Of a stretch of 58,525 nucleotides of DNA, positions 1 through 10,695 are shown piece by piece. Position 1 is the stretch's first letter; each line of letters opens with the position of its first letter. The stretch is from Planctomycetaceae bacterium. GTDB lineage: Bacteria; Planctomycetota; Planctomycetia; Pirellulales; Pirellulaceae. A program made the translations under genes and the position numbers. The DNA lies in the NCBI GenBank assembly GCA_007694185.1, contig RECD01000202.1:1-58525 (forward strand), in the 5' to 3' direction. The notes beneath the pieces were generated by a model. That model searched no databases and was not told where the DNA came from. It worked only from the letters and a program-made list of their open reading frames with translations.

Positions 1-112
1 TGGGTGGCACCTTTTGGAGGGGAGTGGCTGATGCGGGCGGGGGCGATAGACTTTTTGGGTTGTGGTTTGTGTTTTGCGAGTTGTTGTCGCGGCCTCATTT
101 TTTGCTTGACTC

Positions 113-2002
113 ATGTTTTGTTCGTCTTCTGCTCCGCAGGTCGATTCCGATGACGGGACTGCGTCTGTCCTCAATGTGGCGGCTTACCAGTTCGCCCAGC
201 TGGGGGAATTGGCTGAGCTGCGGCGGGAATTGAAGGAACTTTGCTTTCGGATCGGGCTCAAGGGAACGATCCTGCTGAGCGAGGAAGGGATCAACCTGTT
301 TGTCGCCGGCGAGCGGGATGACATCGACGGGTTGCTCGGCTTTTTGCGCCGCGTCCCGGGTTTGGCGGGCTTGGAGGTGAAGGAGAGCTGGACGGCTCAG
401 CAGCCGTTTCGGCGGATGTTGGTGAAGATCAAACGCGAGATCATCGCCTTCGGTGTCGATTCGGTTCAGCCGGCGGTCCGGACGTCTCCGAAGTTGTCAG
501 CCGCGACGCTCCGCCGATGGTTGTCCGAAGGGAAGCCGATCACGCTATTGGATACCCGCAACGACTACGAGGTTCAGCTCGGTACGTTCCGCAACGCCAT
601 CGACCTGAACATTCGCGACTTCCGCAGTTTTCCGGAGGCGGCAGAAAAGTTGCCCGAGGAGACCAAGGGGCAGGCCGTGGTGATGTTCTGCACCGGAGGT
701 ATCCGTTGCGAGAAAGCGGGGCCTTATCTGGAGCAGCTCGGGTTTCGCGAGATCTATCAGCTCGACGGGGGCATTCTGAAGTACTTTGAAGAGTGCGGTG
801 GCGAGCATTACGATGGCGCCTGCTTCGTGTTCGACCAACGGGTGGCGGTCGGACCGGATTTGCTGCCGACCGGCGTGAAGCAGTGCTTCGCTTGCCAAGC
901 GACGCTCGGTGAAGAGGAGCTTCGGTCGCCACAGTACGTCCCGGGTGAATCGTGCCCGCACTGCTATCTGCCACCCCAGCAGCAGCGGTTGCGTCAGCTT
1001 CAAAAGCGGCAGGAGAAGCTCGATGGGATCGCGTCGCAACTGCCGGGATGTGTCCCTTATCCGAACGTGCGGGCGATGCACGTCCCACGGGCGTTGGCCG
1101 GTTTGTCGGCACTCGACTATCTGACTCGCTTCTACCCCGGCATCGACCGGGCGGGCTGGCAGGAGGCTTTGGCAAATTCGGCGGTGCGGTATCGGGGCGA
1201 GGCGATCGATGCCGAGACGGCGGTTCGTGAAGGCCAGCGGCTCGAGCACCATGAGGGGATCGTGGTGGAGCCGGCGGTTGCCACCGACATCCGCATCCTG
1301 TTCGAGGACGAGTCGATCGTGGTCATCGACAAGCCCGCGCCGTTACCCGTCCACCCCTGTGGCCGCTTCAATCGAAACAGTCTGGAAAGCTTTTTGGCAC
1401 AGGCCTATCGTCCTGAGAAGCTGCGGATGGCCCATCGGCTTGACGCGAACACGAGCGGGTTGATGGTTTTCAGTCGCAAGTTCAGCATCGCGCAAAAGTT
1501 GCAGGATCAGTTCCATCAGCGGACGGTCGAAAAGCGGTATTTGGCATCGGTTCATGGCCTGCCGCCTCACGACGCATTTGTCTGCCGCGAACCGATCGGC
1601 CGGGAGGCGGGGGAACATGGGGCGCGAACGATCGACGCGGGGGGGCTGGTCGCGGAAACGGGGTTCCGCGTGCTCCGCCGGATGGCGGATGGCACCAGCC
1701 TGCTGCTGGTCGAACCGCTGACCGGCAGGACGAATCAGATCCGCGTTCACCTGTGGCATCTCGGTATCCCGATCGTGGGCGATTCGCTTTATCTCCCAGG
1801 CCGTCAACTCGGGAATCAGGCGACGCGTGTGGCTGATTCGGCACCGATGTGCTTGCACGCCTGGGCATTGGCATTCGACCACCCGCTGACGGGCGAGCGA
1901 CTGCGGCTGCGTTCGTCTCGGCAACTCGCCTGGGCCACTTCGCTCGATGGCCCGGCTCGGCAGCCTTGTGAGCCCGTGTTTCCGCCGGAGGGCGGCCGTT
2001 GA
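113..2002 (+). CDS. TrhO-type rhodanese fused to RluA-family pseudouridine synthase
   Basis: A 629-residue fusion of two RNA-uridine-modifying enzymes. Residues 1-240 match TrhO (YceA), which hydroxylates U34 of tRNAs: an N-terminal domain with [11 protein letters not shown], then a rhodanese domain whose loop [11 protein letters not shown] carries the predicted active Cys193. A Cys-rich stretch follows (CFACQ and CPHC, a possible zinc site), then an S4-like segment. Residues about 375-600 are an RluA-type pseudouridine synthase, with the catalytic-loop motif HRLDANTSG (Asp444) and the C-terminal motif [11 protein letters not shown]. The start is the first ATG before conserved sequence; no clear ribosome binding site is visible. 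The gene converges on an oxidoreductase gene 53 bases downstream. The domain calls are secure. The exact target uridines are unknown. Confidence 0.93.
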   Translation: MFCSSSAPQVDSDDGTASVLNVAAYQFAQLGELAELRRELKELCFRIGLKGTILLSEEGINLFVAGERDDIDGLLGFLRRVPGLAGLEVKESWTAQQPFRRMLVKIKREIIAFGVDSVQPAVRTSPKLSAATLRRWLSEGKPITLLDTRNDYEVQLGTFRNAIDLNIRDFRSFPEAAEKLPEETKGQAVVMFCTGGIRCEKAGPYLEQLGFREIYQLDGGILKYFEECGGEHYDGACFVFDQRVAVGPDLLPTGVKQCFACQATLGEEELRSPQYVPGESCPHCYLPPQQQRLRQLQKRQEKLDGIASQLPGCVPYPNVRAMHVPRALAGLSALDYLTRFYPGIDRAGWQEALANSAVRYRGEAIDAETAVREGQRLEHHEGIVVEPAVATDIRILFEDESIVVIDKPAPLPVHPCGRFNRNSLESFLAQAYRPEKLRMAHRLDANTSGLMVFSRKFSIAQKLQDQFHQRTVEKRYLASVHGLPPHDAFVCREPIGREAGEHGARTIDAGGLVAETGFRVLRRMADGTSLLLVEPLTGRTNQIRVHLWHLGIPIVGDSLYLPGRQLGNQATRVADSAPMCLHAWALAFDHPLTGERLRLRSSRQLAWATSLDGPARQPCEPVFPPEGGR

Positions 2003-2055
2003 GCTCAGCGATCGTTGAGCAGGAATCAGGCGGGCTTACTCGGCGGGACCGCGGT

Positions 2056-3183
2056 TCAAACTGGCCCGAGCAGTTCAGCCAAGTCAACCTGCCGCCGTTC
2101 GTGGTCGCTTTGGTCGGCGGCCGCGAGGACGCTGGCGGCGCGGAAGGCATCGTCCAGGTCGTTGCGGCGCCGGACGAGGCTGGTGACGACCCGATGGAAC
2201 TGGGTCAGCATTTGGTCGCCGACCGACAGTTCGGTATCCAGCGACTCCAGATGCCGACCCGCCTCGTCGAACCAAACCAAGTTGGTCGGTAAGTCGATGA
2301 AGGCGAGGCCATGCTCACAGCAGATCTGCATCGCGGAGGGCGGCCGAAACCCGATCGCCTCGTTCCAAGCTGCGGGAATGTATTGCCCGCAACTGAGTTG
2401 GCACATCACTTCGGGCGCCGAGCCATGCGCGGCAAACCGCAGGCTGAGGCACTGGTAATCTGGCCGGTGTGCGGGATCGGAAACTTTGGGGTCGCCTTCT
2501 TCCGATTGCGGCACCGTGCCCGCTAGGTTCGAAGCCGACGGATTTGAAGCTGTTGTGTTCGGGAGTGGGGCGAACGGCTGGTGATGGATCAGGGCGGTCA
2601 CGGACGACGGTTCGCGGGCGACGACATAGCGGCACCAATCGATCAATTCCACCAACTCACGGCGGCTCTCGGCCAACGGATCGCTATCGCAGATTCCGCC
2701 CGGCCGTGAGGGCACGACCGGCAAGCGGCGGTGGCAAAAGACGAGCCTCGGTGCCCCGAGTTTCGTGGCGATCAGTTCTTTGAGTCGCAAAGTCGCGGGG
2801 GCAAAACGCCGCGGCAACTCGGCCATGAAGGCGATCCCGGACTCATCGACTCGGCGATAAACCTCTGCGTCCGCGATCGGATCGAACTGCAAATCACCGG
2901 CCCAGTAGACCGCCTTGCCGGCGTCACAGGCCGCCAGAACGGGTAACCAGCCGTGCCAGGAGCGTTCTAGGATCATCACCGCGTCGATATCAGCCCGGCT
3001 GACCATCGCCCGGTAACCATCGACCATATCGGCCTGGAACTCCGCAGCGATCGGTTCGGCCTTCTTGCCGACGCCACAGCAAACGGCACGAACATCGAAC
3101 CGTTCCCGAAGCGTTCGCAGCGCCGGACGGTGGCGGGTCAGCCATGCGGGCCCGACTTCGATCAACCCGATCCGCAGCTTCAT
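2056..3183 (-). CDS. Gfo/Idh/MocA-like oxidoreductase, degenerate
   Basis: A 375-residue protein with the layout of the Gfo/Idh/MocA family: an N-terminal Rossmann-like half (begins MKLRIGLIEVGPAW) and a C-terminal substrate half. These proteins normally oxidise or reduce sugars with NAD(P). The glycine-rich loop is altered (GLIEVGPAW instead of a clear GxGxxG), and the usual EKP catalytic lysine motif is not seen; the matching place reads KAVYWAGDLQFDP. It may be a non-catalytic or atypical member. GGAG lies 9 bases before the ATG and supports this start. There is no signal peptide. The following 297 bases, up to the next gene on the plus strand, hold both divergent promoters but no gene. 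Confidence 0.75.
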   Translation of the reverse strand: MKLRIGLIEVGPAWLTRHRPALRTLRERFDVRAVCCGVGKKAEPIAAEFQADMVDGYRAMVSRADIDAVMILERSWHGWLPVLAACDAGKAVYWAGDLQFDPIADAEVYRRVDESGIAFMAELPRRFAPATLRLKELIATKLGAPRLVFCHRRLPVVPSRPGGICDSDPLAESRRELVELIDWCRYVVAREPSSVTALIHHQPFAPLPNTTASNPSASNLAGTVPQSEEGDPKVSDPAHRPDYQCLSLRFAAHGSAPEVMCQLSCGQYIPAAWNEAIGFRPPSAMQICCEHGLAFIDLPTNLVWFDEAGRHLESLDTELSVGDQMLTQFHRVVTSLVRRRNDLDDAFRAASVLAAADQSDHERRQVDLAELLGPV

Positions 3184-3480
3184 GAGGTGGTGCTCCGTCG
3201 ACTTTCCCGACCTGGATCAGCCGTCATGACTGTCTCAACTCGGCAAATCAAAAAATCTGAAAAACAAATCCAAACAGCGACGTTGCCGTTTGCCCCTCTA
3301 GGGACACCTGAGGGGAGAATGTGGACCAGAAAAGATCTTGGTGATTGCTGGTGCGGGGCGGCTTCTTAGAATCACGCCGTCGCGATTTGACTAACCGTCA
3401 AAGTCCGCGTGGCTCCCGCATTGGCCGGCACGTTGCCGTCTCGCGGGAATTTGTTTTTAAACCAAGAAGGGAGTGACTTC

Positions 3481-3885
3481 ATGTTCGCTTTGCTGATTGC
3501 GGCAGTTGTGGCAAATTTCTCGGCTGTTAAGGCTCCGACCAGTGACTATGCCACTGCCTATCAGGAAGCTCAACAGGACGGCAAACCGCTGATGGTGGTT
3601 GTCAGTGCCCAGAGGTGTCCGGCATGTGTCTCGTTGAAGAATACCACGCTTCGGGAGCTCGAGTCATCGGGCCAACTCGAGGATGTTCGCCTGGTGACCG
3701 TCGATAGCGACGCGGAACCGAAACTGGCGAGCCAATTGATGCGAGGCCAGATGATCCCGCAGATCATTGTCTTCAGTCAGCCTGAGGTAGGCCGCTGGCA
3801 GCGGACGCAATTGACGGGTTACCAAACGACCGGCACGGTTCGCAACCTGTTGCGAAAGGTCGTCTCGCCGCTGCGACGCGGCTGA
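3481..3885 (+). CDS. Small secreted thioredoxin-fold protein with CPAC
   Basis: A 134-residue protein with a hydrophobic N-terminal export signal (MFALLIAAVVANFSAV) and one thioredoxin-like domain. The redox motif is CPAC in SAQRCPACVSLKN, and the cis-Pro region is GQMIPQIIVF. It probably acts on disulfides or cysteines outside the cytoplasm. The start is chosen at 3481 because AAGGGAG lies just upstream and the signal peptide begins there; an upstream in-frame start at 3409 adds an unconvincing tail. The gene ends 30 bases before a strong hairpin. It is one of three secreted thioredoxin-fold or CxxC proteins in this window. Its partner protein is unknown. Confidence 0.82.
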   Translation: MFALLIAAVVANFSAVKAPTSDYATAYQEAQQDGKPLMVVVSAQRCPACVSLKNTTLRELESSGQLEDVRLVTVDSDAEPKLASQLMRGQMIPQIIVFSQPEVGRWQRTQLTGYQTTGTVRNLLRKVVSPLRRG

Positions 3886-3914
3886 TCTTTCGGGTCGTCC
3901 CGGATGGTTCAACC

Positions 3915-3942
3915 GGGGGAGACCCCTTGTGGCGTCTCCCCC
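3915..3942 (+). terminator. GC-rich hairpin between thioredoxin-fold gene and murB
   Basis: A perfect 9-base stem (GGGGGAGAC / GTCTCCCCC) around a 10-base loop, 30 bases after the upstream stop codon. No T-tract follows, so it is not a standard intrinsic terminator. It could end transcription with Rho or protect a 3' end. Confidence 0.4.
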
Positions 3943-4037
3943 GCGATCGGGTATCTTGGTGAAAATCGTGAAACCCAACGCCGGCGGCTGCCGGTTGGGA
4001 AGGAACCCTCACCCACCCTTTCGGCTTCGTTTCTCTG

Positions 4038-4925
4038 ATGAGCTCGGTTGCATTCCCCGGCAAGGTTGCCCATCTGATTCGGTTCGACGAACCGTTGGCA
4101 CCCCACCTGTGGTTGGGAATCGGTGGTCCGGCAAGGTATTTTGCTGAGCCGAATAGCCGCGAGGAACTGATCGAGATCGTTCGTGAGGCTTCGCGGGCGG
4201 GCATCGTGCCGCGGATTTTGGGTGGCGGCAGCAACCTGCTGGCTCGGGAATCGGGTGTCGACGGGTTGGTGATCTCACTTGCGTCCGTCGACATGAGTCG
4301 CATGGAGGTTGCAGGCGATCGCTTGACCGCGTGTTCCGGCGCGAAGTTGTCGCATGTCGTCACGCATGCCGTCGAATCCGGCTTGGCGGGGCTCGAAAGT
4401 CTGCTCGGGATCCCGGGTACGGTCGGTGGGGCCTTGGTCGGCAACGCGTGTGCTGGCGGGCAAGACATCGGCGCGGTCACGTCACGGATCGAAGTGCTGA
4501 CGGCTGACGGCGAAACCGAGTGGATCGACCAAGAGGCGGGGCAATTTTCGCATCGCCGTTCGAACTTGGGGGGCGAGTTGATCTTGTCGGCCGAGTTTCA
4601 GTTGACGCCGACGGAAGTGGGCGCGTTGACCAAGCGGCTTCAAAAGCTGTGGATCGTGCGGAACGCGAGTTTGCCGCAGGGACGGTCTCGGATCGCGTGG
4701 CCGTTCGTCGACCCCGACGGGGCGACGGCCGAGCGGCTGATCGCCGATATCGGCTTAGCGGGACTCCGCGAGGGTGGTGCGTCGCTGCTTGCCGAGCATC
4801 CCGGGGTGCTGGTCGCGAAAGACGACGCCACGAGCGACGATTGTCTGAAGTTGATCGAACGGGTTCGGGAACAGGTGCTGTTGCAGACCGGAATCGACTT
4901 GCAGACAAGCCTGCAAATTTGGTAA
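4038..4925 (+). CDS. murB: UDP-N-acetylenolpyruvoylglucosamine reductase homologue (MurB)
   Basis: A 295-residue MurB homologue. MurB reduces UDP-GlcNAc-enolpyruvate to UDP-MurNAc with FAD and NADPH in peptidoglycan synthesis. FAD-domain features are present: GIGGPARYF (near residue 30), GGGSNLL, and the long loop LLGIPGTVGGALVGNA. The substrate-side motif FSHRRSNL (near 173) matches the family YR.S motif. However, where the family has GSxFKNP with the catalytic serine, this protein reads AWPFVDP (220-226), and the C-terminal LexE-type motif with the catalytic Glu reads GIDLQTSLQIW. The proton donors therefore appear to be missing. The gene is followed by an FtsQ-like gene, as in classic dcw clusters. 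Family call sure; catalytic competence doubtful. Confidence 0.88.
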   Translation: MSSVAFPGKVAHLIRFDEPLAPHLWLGIGGPARYFAEPNSREELIEIVREASRAGIVPRILGGGSNLLARESGVDGLVISLASVDMSRMEVAGDRLTACSGAKLSHVVTHAVESGLAGLESLLGIPGTVGGALVGNACAGGQDIGAVTSRIEVLTADGETEWIDQEAGQFSHRRSNLGGELILSAEFQLTPTEVGALTKRLQKLWIVRNASLPQGRSRIAWPFVDPDGATAERLIADIGLAGLREGGASLLAEHPGVLVAKDDATSDDCLKLIERVREQVLLQTGIDLQTSLQIW

Positions 4926-5030
4926 GCAGCAGATCCCGTCAGGTCGCATGCGTCCGTATGCTCGCCGCGATCCCGTCGGTCGTTTGATCGCAAGGATGTT
5001 CCGCCACCCCGTCGTCGGAACGACTCTCCC

Positions 5031-5036
5031 GGGAGG
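5031..5036 (+). promoter_or_regulatory. Ribosome binding site deciding a TTG start
   Basis: GGGAGG lies 8 bases before the TTG at 5045. It fixes the start of the FtsQ-like gene, for which no nearby ATG is available. Confidence 0.65.
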
Positions 5037-5868
5037 CTGCGCAATTGGCGGCAAAAGGCGAAGCCAAGTCTTCTTACTCGCGGCTGCCGGTTCAAAACCT
5101 GCTGCAACGGTTGATCCACGCGCCGACGATCATGGCCCTGCTGTGGCCGTTGATCCTGGTCATCGGCGGGTACATCGCGTGGCAACGTTGGGGTTCGGAG
5201 CAGATCGCGCAGAAGTACTACGGGTTGGACCCATCGCAGATCCACGTCACGCAACCGCCTGAATACATCCAAGCGGATATCGTATCGGCCGTCTACCGCG
5301 ACACGAAATTGGATCAATTGTCGCTTTTGGACCCGTCCGCATCGGCCCGGATCGCGTCGGCTTTCGCGTCCCATCCGTGGGTCCGCCGCGTGTTGGCGGT
5401 CAGGAAATTACCTGGCGGCGTGGTCGATGTTCACGTTCAGTACCGCAGCCCCGTGGCGATGGTATTCGTGATCAGCCGGCACCCGGAGGTTTCGGGGCGT
5501 TCATTTTTTGCGGTCGACGACGAGGGCGTGTTGCTACCGACGACCGAATTCACACGGGATCAAACGATGAGTTACCCTCACATCGAAATCCCGGATGTCT
5601 ACCCGACCGGAGGGGTCGGCTCCGGTTTTGGCGATCCGCGGGTGATCGCGGCGGCGAAACTAGCCAGCTTGCTGTTTCCCTACCGCGAATCGTTGAAACT
5701 CCGCAGCATTCAGCTCGATCCCGCCAACCGCAACGCCCCGGTCCCGCAGTTCCAGTTTGTAACCCGGGACGGTCAGACTTTTCCGTGGGGAAGTGCCCCG
5801 GGCCAAGAGATGCCTGGGGAACCTCGCAACGAGGACAAATTGCGGTCGTTGTTAGCGAAAGCGGGCGA

Positions 5869-6771
<903 letters not shown>

Positions 6772-6856
6772 GGGTGGGGCTCCGCAGGGAATGAGGAAGG
6801 ACGGTCGGGGAAGGGTAGTGACGACCCCGCCGGACAGTACCCGCGGGCCGCACCGG

Positions 6857-9304
6857 CTAGCGTTTGTTGGTGGGGCGTTTCCGCTTATTCGGCGGCAAGG
6901 CCTTGGGGGGCTCCGGCTTGACCTGTTCGCGGATCCGTTCGGTCAACGACTTCTTGCCCGCCGTCCGCGTTGACGTCACCTTGCCATCGACCACACCCCC
7001 GGCGTCGCCCGCCGGGAACGCCGCGATCGGTTTCGGCGGCGGCAGGGTGCGTTTCACGATGAGCCGCTCGGCGATCCCCCACAAGCTGCTGGTGATGAAA
7101 TAGATGCACAAACCGGCAGGCACGCGGAAGAAGAAGATCGCCATCATCAGCGTCATGATGGTCATGATCTTCTGGGTCATCGCCGTCTGCTCGTCGGTCG
7201 GCGGCGGCATGAACAACTTCTGCTGGACCAGGAACAACGCCACGACGAACACCGGCAAGATGTTGAAGTACGGTCCTAACCAGCCGGTCCCTCGACCCGC
7301 CAGGTAATCCCACAGCCAATCGCCCCAGTAATACAGCATGTCGGGACCGGCCAAGTTGCTGGCCCAAGCCTGGTTCGAAAAGAACGGTTCCTGCCGCAAC
7401 TCCAGATCGACCGACAGGCAGCGGTACAGTCCGATGAAGATCGGCAACTGCAACAAGGCCGGTAAACAGCCCGCCAGCGGGTTGAACCCGACCCGTTTTT
7501 GAAACTCGCGCTGCGCCTTGAGCCGCGCTTCCATGTCGTCCTTGTACTTCTCGGCGATCTTCTTCAGTTCCGGCGCGAGCTCCTGCATCCGCTGAGCGTT
7601 GACTGCGGCGTTTCGGCTGATCGGGAAGAGGCAGAACCGGACCAGGCAGGTCAACAGGATGATCGCCAAACCGTAATTGCCGATGCCCCAGTTGATCCAG
7701 TGCAAGATCCAGCCGAGGAACCGCGAGACACGGCCGAACCAGCCGTATTCGATCGCGTCGCTCAACCCCAGGCTGGCAAGCATATCGGGGTCCTTGGGGC
7801 CCGCGAACAGCCGCAGCGATTCGCGGATCGAACCGCCCGGTTGGACTTCCGAGACCAGGCTGTCGACGAAAAAGCTGACGTTCACCGCCCGTTCCTGGTG
7901 AATCGGGATCTCGCGTGGGTCGGCGACGACCGTCGCGGCGGAGCGGCGAAAGTCGGTGAAGTATTCCGTCCCCTCGGGGGGCAACAGGGCGACGACGAAG
8001 TACTGTGCGTCGACGGCGGCGTACCGGAGCGACCGATTCTGTTCCGCCTCGTCCTCGCCAAAAATGGTCGGGTCGGGATCGCGAGGCTGGTTTTTGGCTC
8101 TTTTCAGCAGATCGTAGCCGCTCAGCAGTCGGTGTCGGTCGCGAACGGTGTTGTAGACGACGTCGCGGGCGGCAGCACCACCGAGCATGTTGGGGCTGAT
8201 CTTGGTCGAGTACCACCAGCCTTCCAATGTGATCCCGTTCGGCCCTTCCAGGCGGTACGCGAGTCGCTGCGGCTGTTCCCCCTCGTTCTCGACCTGGACG
8301 TCCATATCGATCAGGTAGCTGCCGGGAGTGATCGCGAACGACCGGGTGATCTTCACCGGCCCGGTCGCGGCGCTGCCGAGCTGACGCTGGGACAACGGCA
8401 ACGAGAATACGACTTCCTGATCGACCGATTCGGCCGCCTTCACCTCGTGGTCGTAAATCGCCTCGCCGATCCACTCCAACCCCTCGATGCTGGTCGTGCC
8501 GGTCGGCAGGTTGCGATCCCCCAGTTGGCTGAGGGTGACTCGGCAGGACAGGCGATCAAGGTTGCCGAGCACCTCATCCGCGCCACCGGTGCTCGACAGC
8601 CGGATCAGGTCGAGCGGGTGTTCGGACAATACGGCGGTCAAAATCAGCGGCGGCCCCTCCCGATCCGGACGCACCACTTCCAGCGACACCGACTGACCCG
8701 GACGGGATTGTGCCAACCGCTCGTTGAGTTCCCTGGACGAAGTGATCGCCCGTCCCCCGATGGCGATGATCCGGTCTCCGACTCGCAAGCCGGGTCCCTG
8801 GCTCGTCTCGTCCGGCACGGCCAGCGCCGCCGGCGTTCCCGGACCCACGACGCCGACGATGCAACCGTCCCGATCGGGCGATGTCTTACCAGCCAGGTAA
8901 CCGAGATAGCCGCTGGTCGTGTCGACTCGGCGATATCGCAGCTTTCCTTCGGCGTTCCGTTCGGTCAATTCCAACCGTTCGATCGCGCCGCCGCGCGAAT
9001 TCAGCGTGGCGAGCAGGAAAAAGCCCGATTGCGGGTCCATCGACCCGAGGGTGATCAGCGACGGGCGATCGGGGCGTGGCTGTTCTTCCGGGGCGTCGGC
9101 CGGGTCTGCGTCCGCCGCGATGGGGGGCCGGGCATCGTCATCCTGTTCCGCGACCGGGTCTGCCTCCGCCGGTTCCACCACGCCCGCAGGTCCATCCGCG
9201 ACCGGTTGGGGTGCGGGGGGCGGTGCGAACAGCGAGTTCAGCAGGATATAGATCGCCAAAAACAGCGAAGAGCTAATGAACCAAACAAGGAGGCGGCGTT
9301 CCAC
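6857..9304 (-). CDS. yidC: Membrane protein insertase YidC with embedded PDZ-like domain
   Basis: About 815 residues. YidC inserts and folds inner-membrane proteins. N-terminal helix VERRLLVWFISSSLFLAIYI, then an acidic Pro/Ala linker, a large periplasmic domain, and the conserved C-terminal Oxa1-type core: WGIGNYGLAIILLTCLVRF, a basic coiled region with AELKKI-like helices, FNPLAGCLPALLQLPIFIGLY and further helices. The tail is Lys/Arg-rich, as in YidC forms that bind ribosomes. Inside the periplasmic domain, residues about 147-224 look like a PDZ domain (GLRVGDRIIAIGGRAITSS, then SVSLEVVRP), which ordinary YidC lacks. The start is uncertain: GTG at 9304 begins at the helix; an in-frame TTG at 9412 would add 36 poorly convincing residues. 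Confidence 0.93.
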   Translation of the reverse strand: MERRLLVWFISSSLFLAIYILLNSLFAPPPAPQPVADGPAGVVEPAEADPVAEQDDDARPPIAADADPADAPEEQPRPDRPSLITLGSMDPQSGFFLLATLNSRGGAIERLELTERNAEGKLRYRRVDTTSGYLGYLAGKTSPDRDGCIVGVVGPGTPAALAVPDETSQGPGLRVGDRIIAIGGRAITSSRELNERLAQSRPGQSVSLEVVRPDREGPPLILTAVLSEHPLDLIRLSSTGGADEVLGNLDRLSCRVTLSQLGDRNLPTGTTSIEGLEWIGEAIYDHEVKAAESVDQEVVFSLPLSQRQLGSAATGPVKITRSFAITPGSYLIDMDVQVENEGEQPQRLAYRLEGPNGITLEGWWYSTKISPNMLGGAAARDVVYNTVRDRHRLLSGYDLLKRAKNQPRDPDPTIFGEDEAEQNRSLRYAAVDAQYFVVALLPPEGTEYFTDFRRSAATVVADPREIPIHQERAVNVSFFVDSLVSEVQPGGSIRESLRLFAGPKDPDMLASLGLSDAIEYGWFGRVSRFLGWILHWINWGIGNYGLAIILLTCLVRFCLFPISRNAAVNAQRMQELAPELKKIAEKYKDDMEARLKAQREFQKRVGFNPLAGCLPALLQLPIFIGLYRCLSVDLELRQEPFFSNQAWASNLAGPDMLYYWGDWLWDYLAGRGTGWLGPYFNILPVFVVALFLVQQKLFMPPPTDEQTAMTQKIMTIMTLMMAIFFFRVPAGLCIYFITSSLWGIAERLIVKRTLPPPKPIAAFPAGDAGGVVDGKVTSTRTAGKKSLTERIREQVKPEPPKALPPNKRKRPTNKR

Positions 9305-9541
9305 GAAGAAAACTATGGGCAGAAGTTCGGTTACGGTCGGTCCGACCGCGGAAACGGCTGACGCGGGAACGCAAGCCTCGGACACGCTCCGTATTTTGCC
9401 CGAGTGGGACAAATCGGGAAAGCCGCAACCGCCGCGTCAGGGACGATTTTTCCGGCAACCTCTCAGTTCACCGACGTTTTGTCATGCCGATGGGGTCGTG
9501 CTGCCGATCCTATTTGGGAGATCTAGGAAGGAAAAACCGAA

Positions 9542-10624
9542 ATGTTCAATCCTGCAATCCGTCGACGTCACTGGCTGGCATGGGCCGCAACCTCACTCAT
9601 CCCGCCCGGTTGGGGGGGCACCGATTTGTGTGCCCAGGAGGCGACGGTCGCCGCCCGACCGCTCGCCGCCACGCAGCGGGCCGACGTGGCGATCGCGACA
9701 ATCGGTCAACTGGAGCCGGCCGAACCGGGGGGCCGGCGGCCTGTGGTGACCGCGTTGGCGGTCGATCCGCTGGGCAGGTGGTTGGCTGTCGCCGGTGACG
9801 ATCTGGTGGTCCGACTGCTCGAAACCGAACGGCTGACCGAGTTGACGAGGATGGTCGGTCACCGAGACCTCGTCCGGTCGCTCGATTTCCGGGCCGACGG
9901 GCGGGCGCTGGTGTCTGGTGGCAATGACGGAAAACTGATGGTTTGGGATGGCACCCGCGACTGGAATTTGGCTGGCCAATGGGACGAATTGCCGCCGATC
10001 CACCGCGCCCGCTTCTCACCCGATGGACGACGATTGGCGCTGGTCGGTTTCCGTAGCGAGCCACTGCTTCTTGGCGGAGAAAGTCCGCAGCGGTTGCGGG
10101 CCGAGGGCGAGGACTTGCGGGGGCTGGTGATCAACCCGCAGGGCAGCCGCCTGGTGATCGCCGATCGCTCCGGGAGCTTGAGTCTGTTCGCTTTGCCGAC
10201 CGGCGAGCCGATCGGGCGGATCGAAACGACGGCCATGCGAGTCCGTGAACTGGCCGAATTGCCGGGAAGTGACCGGGTGGTGATGGTGGGCGAGGACGGC
10301 GTGATCACGATCGTCGATTTGGCGGGTCAGGCGGCGACGCGCACGATCAGCCTGTTGCCGTGCAAGCTGTTCGCGATCGCGGCGATCGGTCGGGAGCGGA
10401 TCGCGGTGGCAGGCAGCGACAATCGCATCCGCTTGGTCGATTGCTCGACGGGTCAGGTCGTCAGCCACCTCGACGGGCATCAGGGATCGATCAGTTCGCT
10501 CGTTCACGCCGGCGGTTTTCTTTACAGCGGCGGGTTCGACACGACGGTTCGGAAGTGGTCGGTCGCGAGCGGACAAAATGAGCGGTTGGCAGAGAAGGAT
10601 CGCATCGAAAAGCCGAATCGCTGA
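9542..10624 (+). CDS. Secreted WD40-repeat beta-propeller protein
   Basis: A 360-residue protein with an export signal rich in hydrophobic residues near the start (HWLAWAATSLIPPGWGG) and about six to seven WD40-type blades. Repeats end in motifs such as DDLVVRLLETE, NDGKLMVWDG, DRSGSLSLFALPTGE, EDGVITIVDLAG, SDNRIRLVDCSTGQ and FDTTVRKWSVASGQ. It is probably a scaffold or binding protein; no catalytic motif is seen. A good ribosome binding site (AGGAAGGA, 3' end about 7 bases upstream) supports the ATG. It lies 71 bases upstream of a giant surface-protein gene on the same strand and may be co-transcribed with it. Confidence 0.85.
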   Translation: MFNPAIRRRHWLAWAATSLIPPGWGGTDLCAQEATVAARPLAATQRADVAIATIGQLEPAEPGGRRPVVTALAVDPLGRWLAVAGDDLVVRLLETERLTELTRMVGHRDLVRSLDFRADGRALVSGGNDGKLMVWDGTRDWNLAGQWDELPPIHRARFSPDGRRLALVGFRSEPLLLGGESPQRLRAEGEDLRGLVINPQGSRLVIADRSGSLSLFALPTGEPIGRIETTAMRVRELAELPGSDRVVMVGEDGVITIVDLAGQAATRTISLLPCKLFAIAAIGRERIAVAGSDNRIRLVDCSTGQVVSHLDGHQGSISSLVHAGGFLYSGGFDTTVRKWSVASGQNERLAEKDRIEKPNR

Positions 10625-10695
10625 GGCGATCCGGGTTGGGACGCGAGCGGGTTTTGTCAACAGGGACGTTTTCGGGGCATCGGAGGCCACCGCGG

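Noticed and set aside
7499-9361. A 620-residue open frame on the plus strand opposite yidC
   Set aside because: It is the antisense shadow of a certain gene in GC-rich DNA; its composition is Arg/Gln/Asp-rich with no domain.
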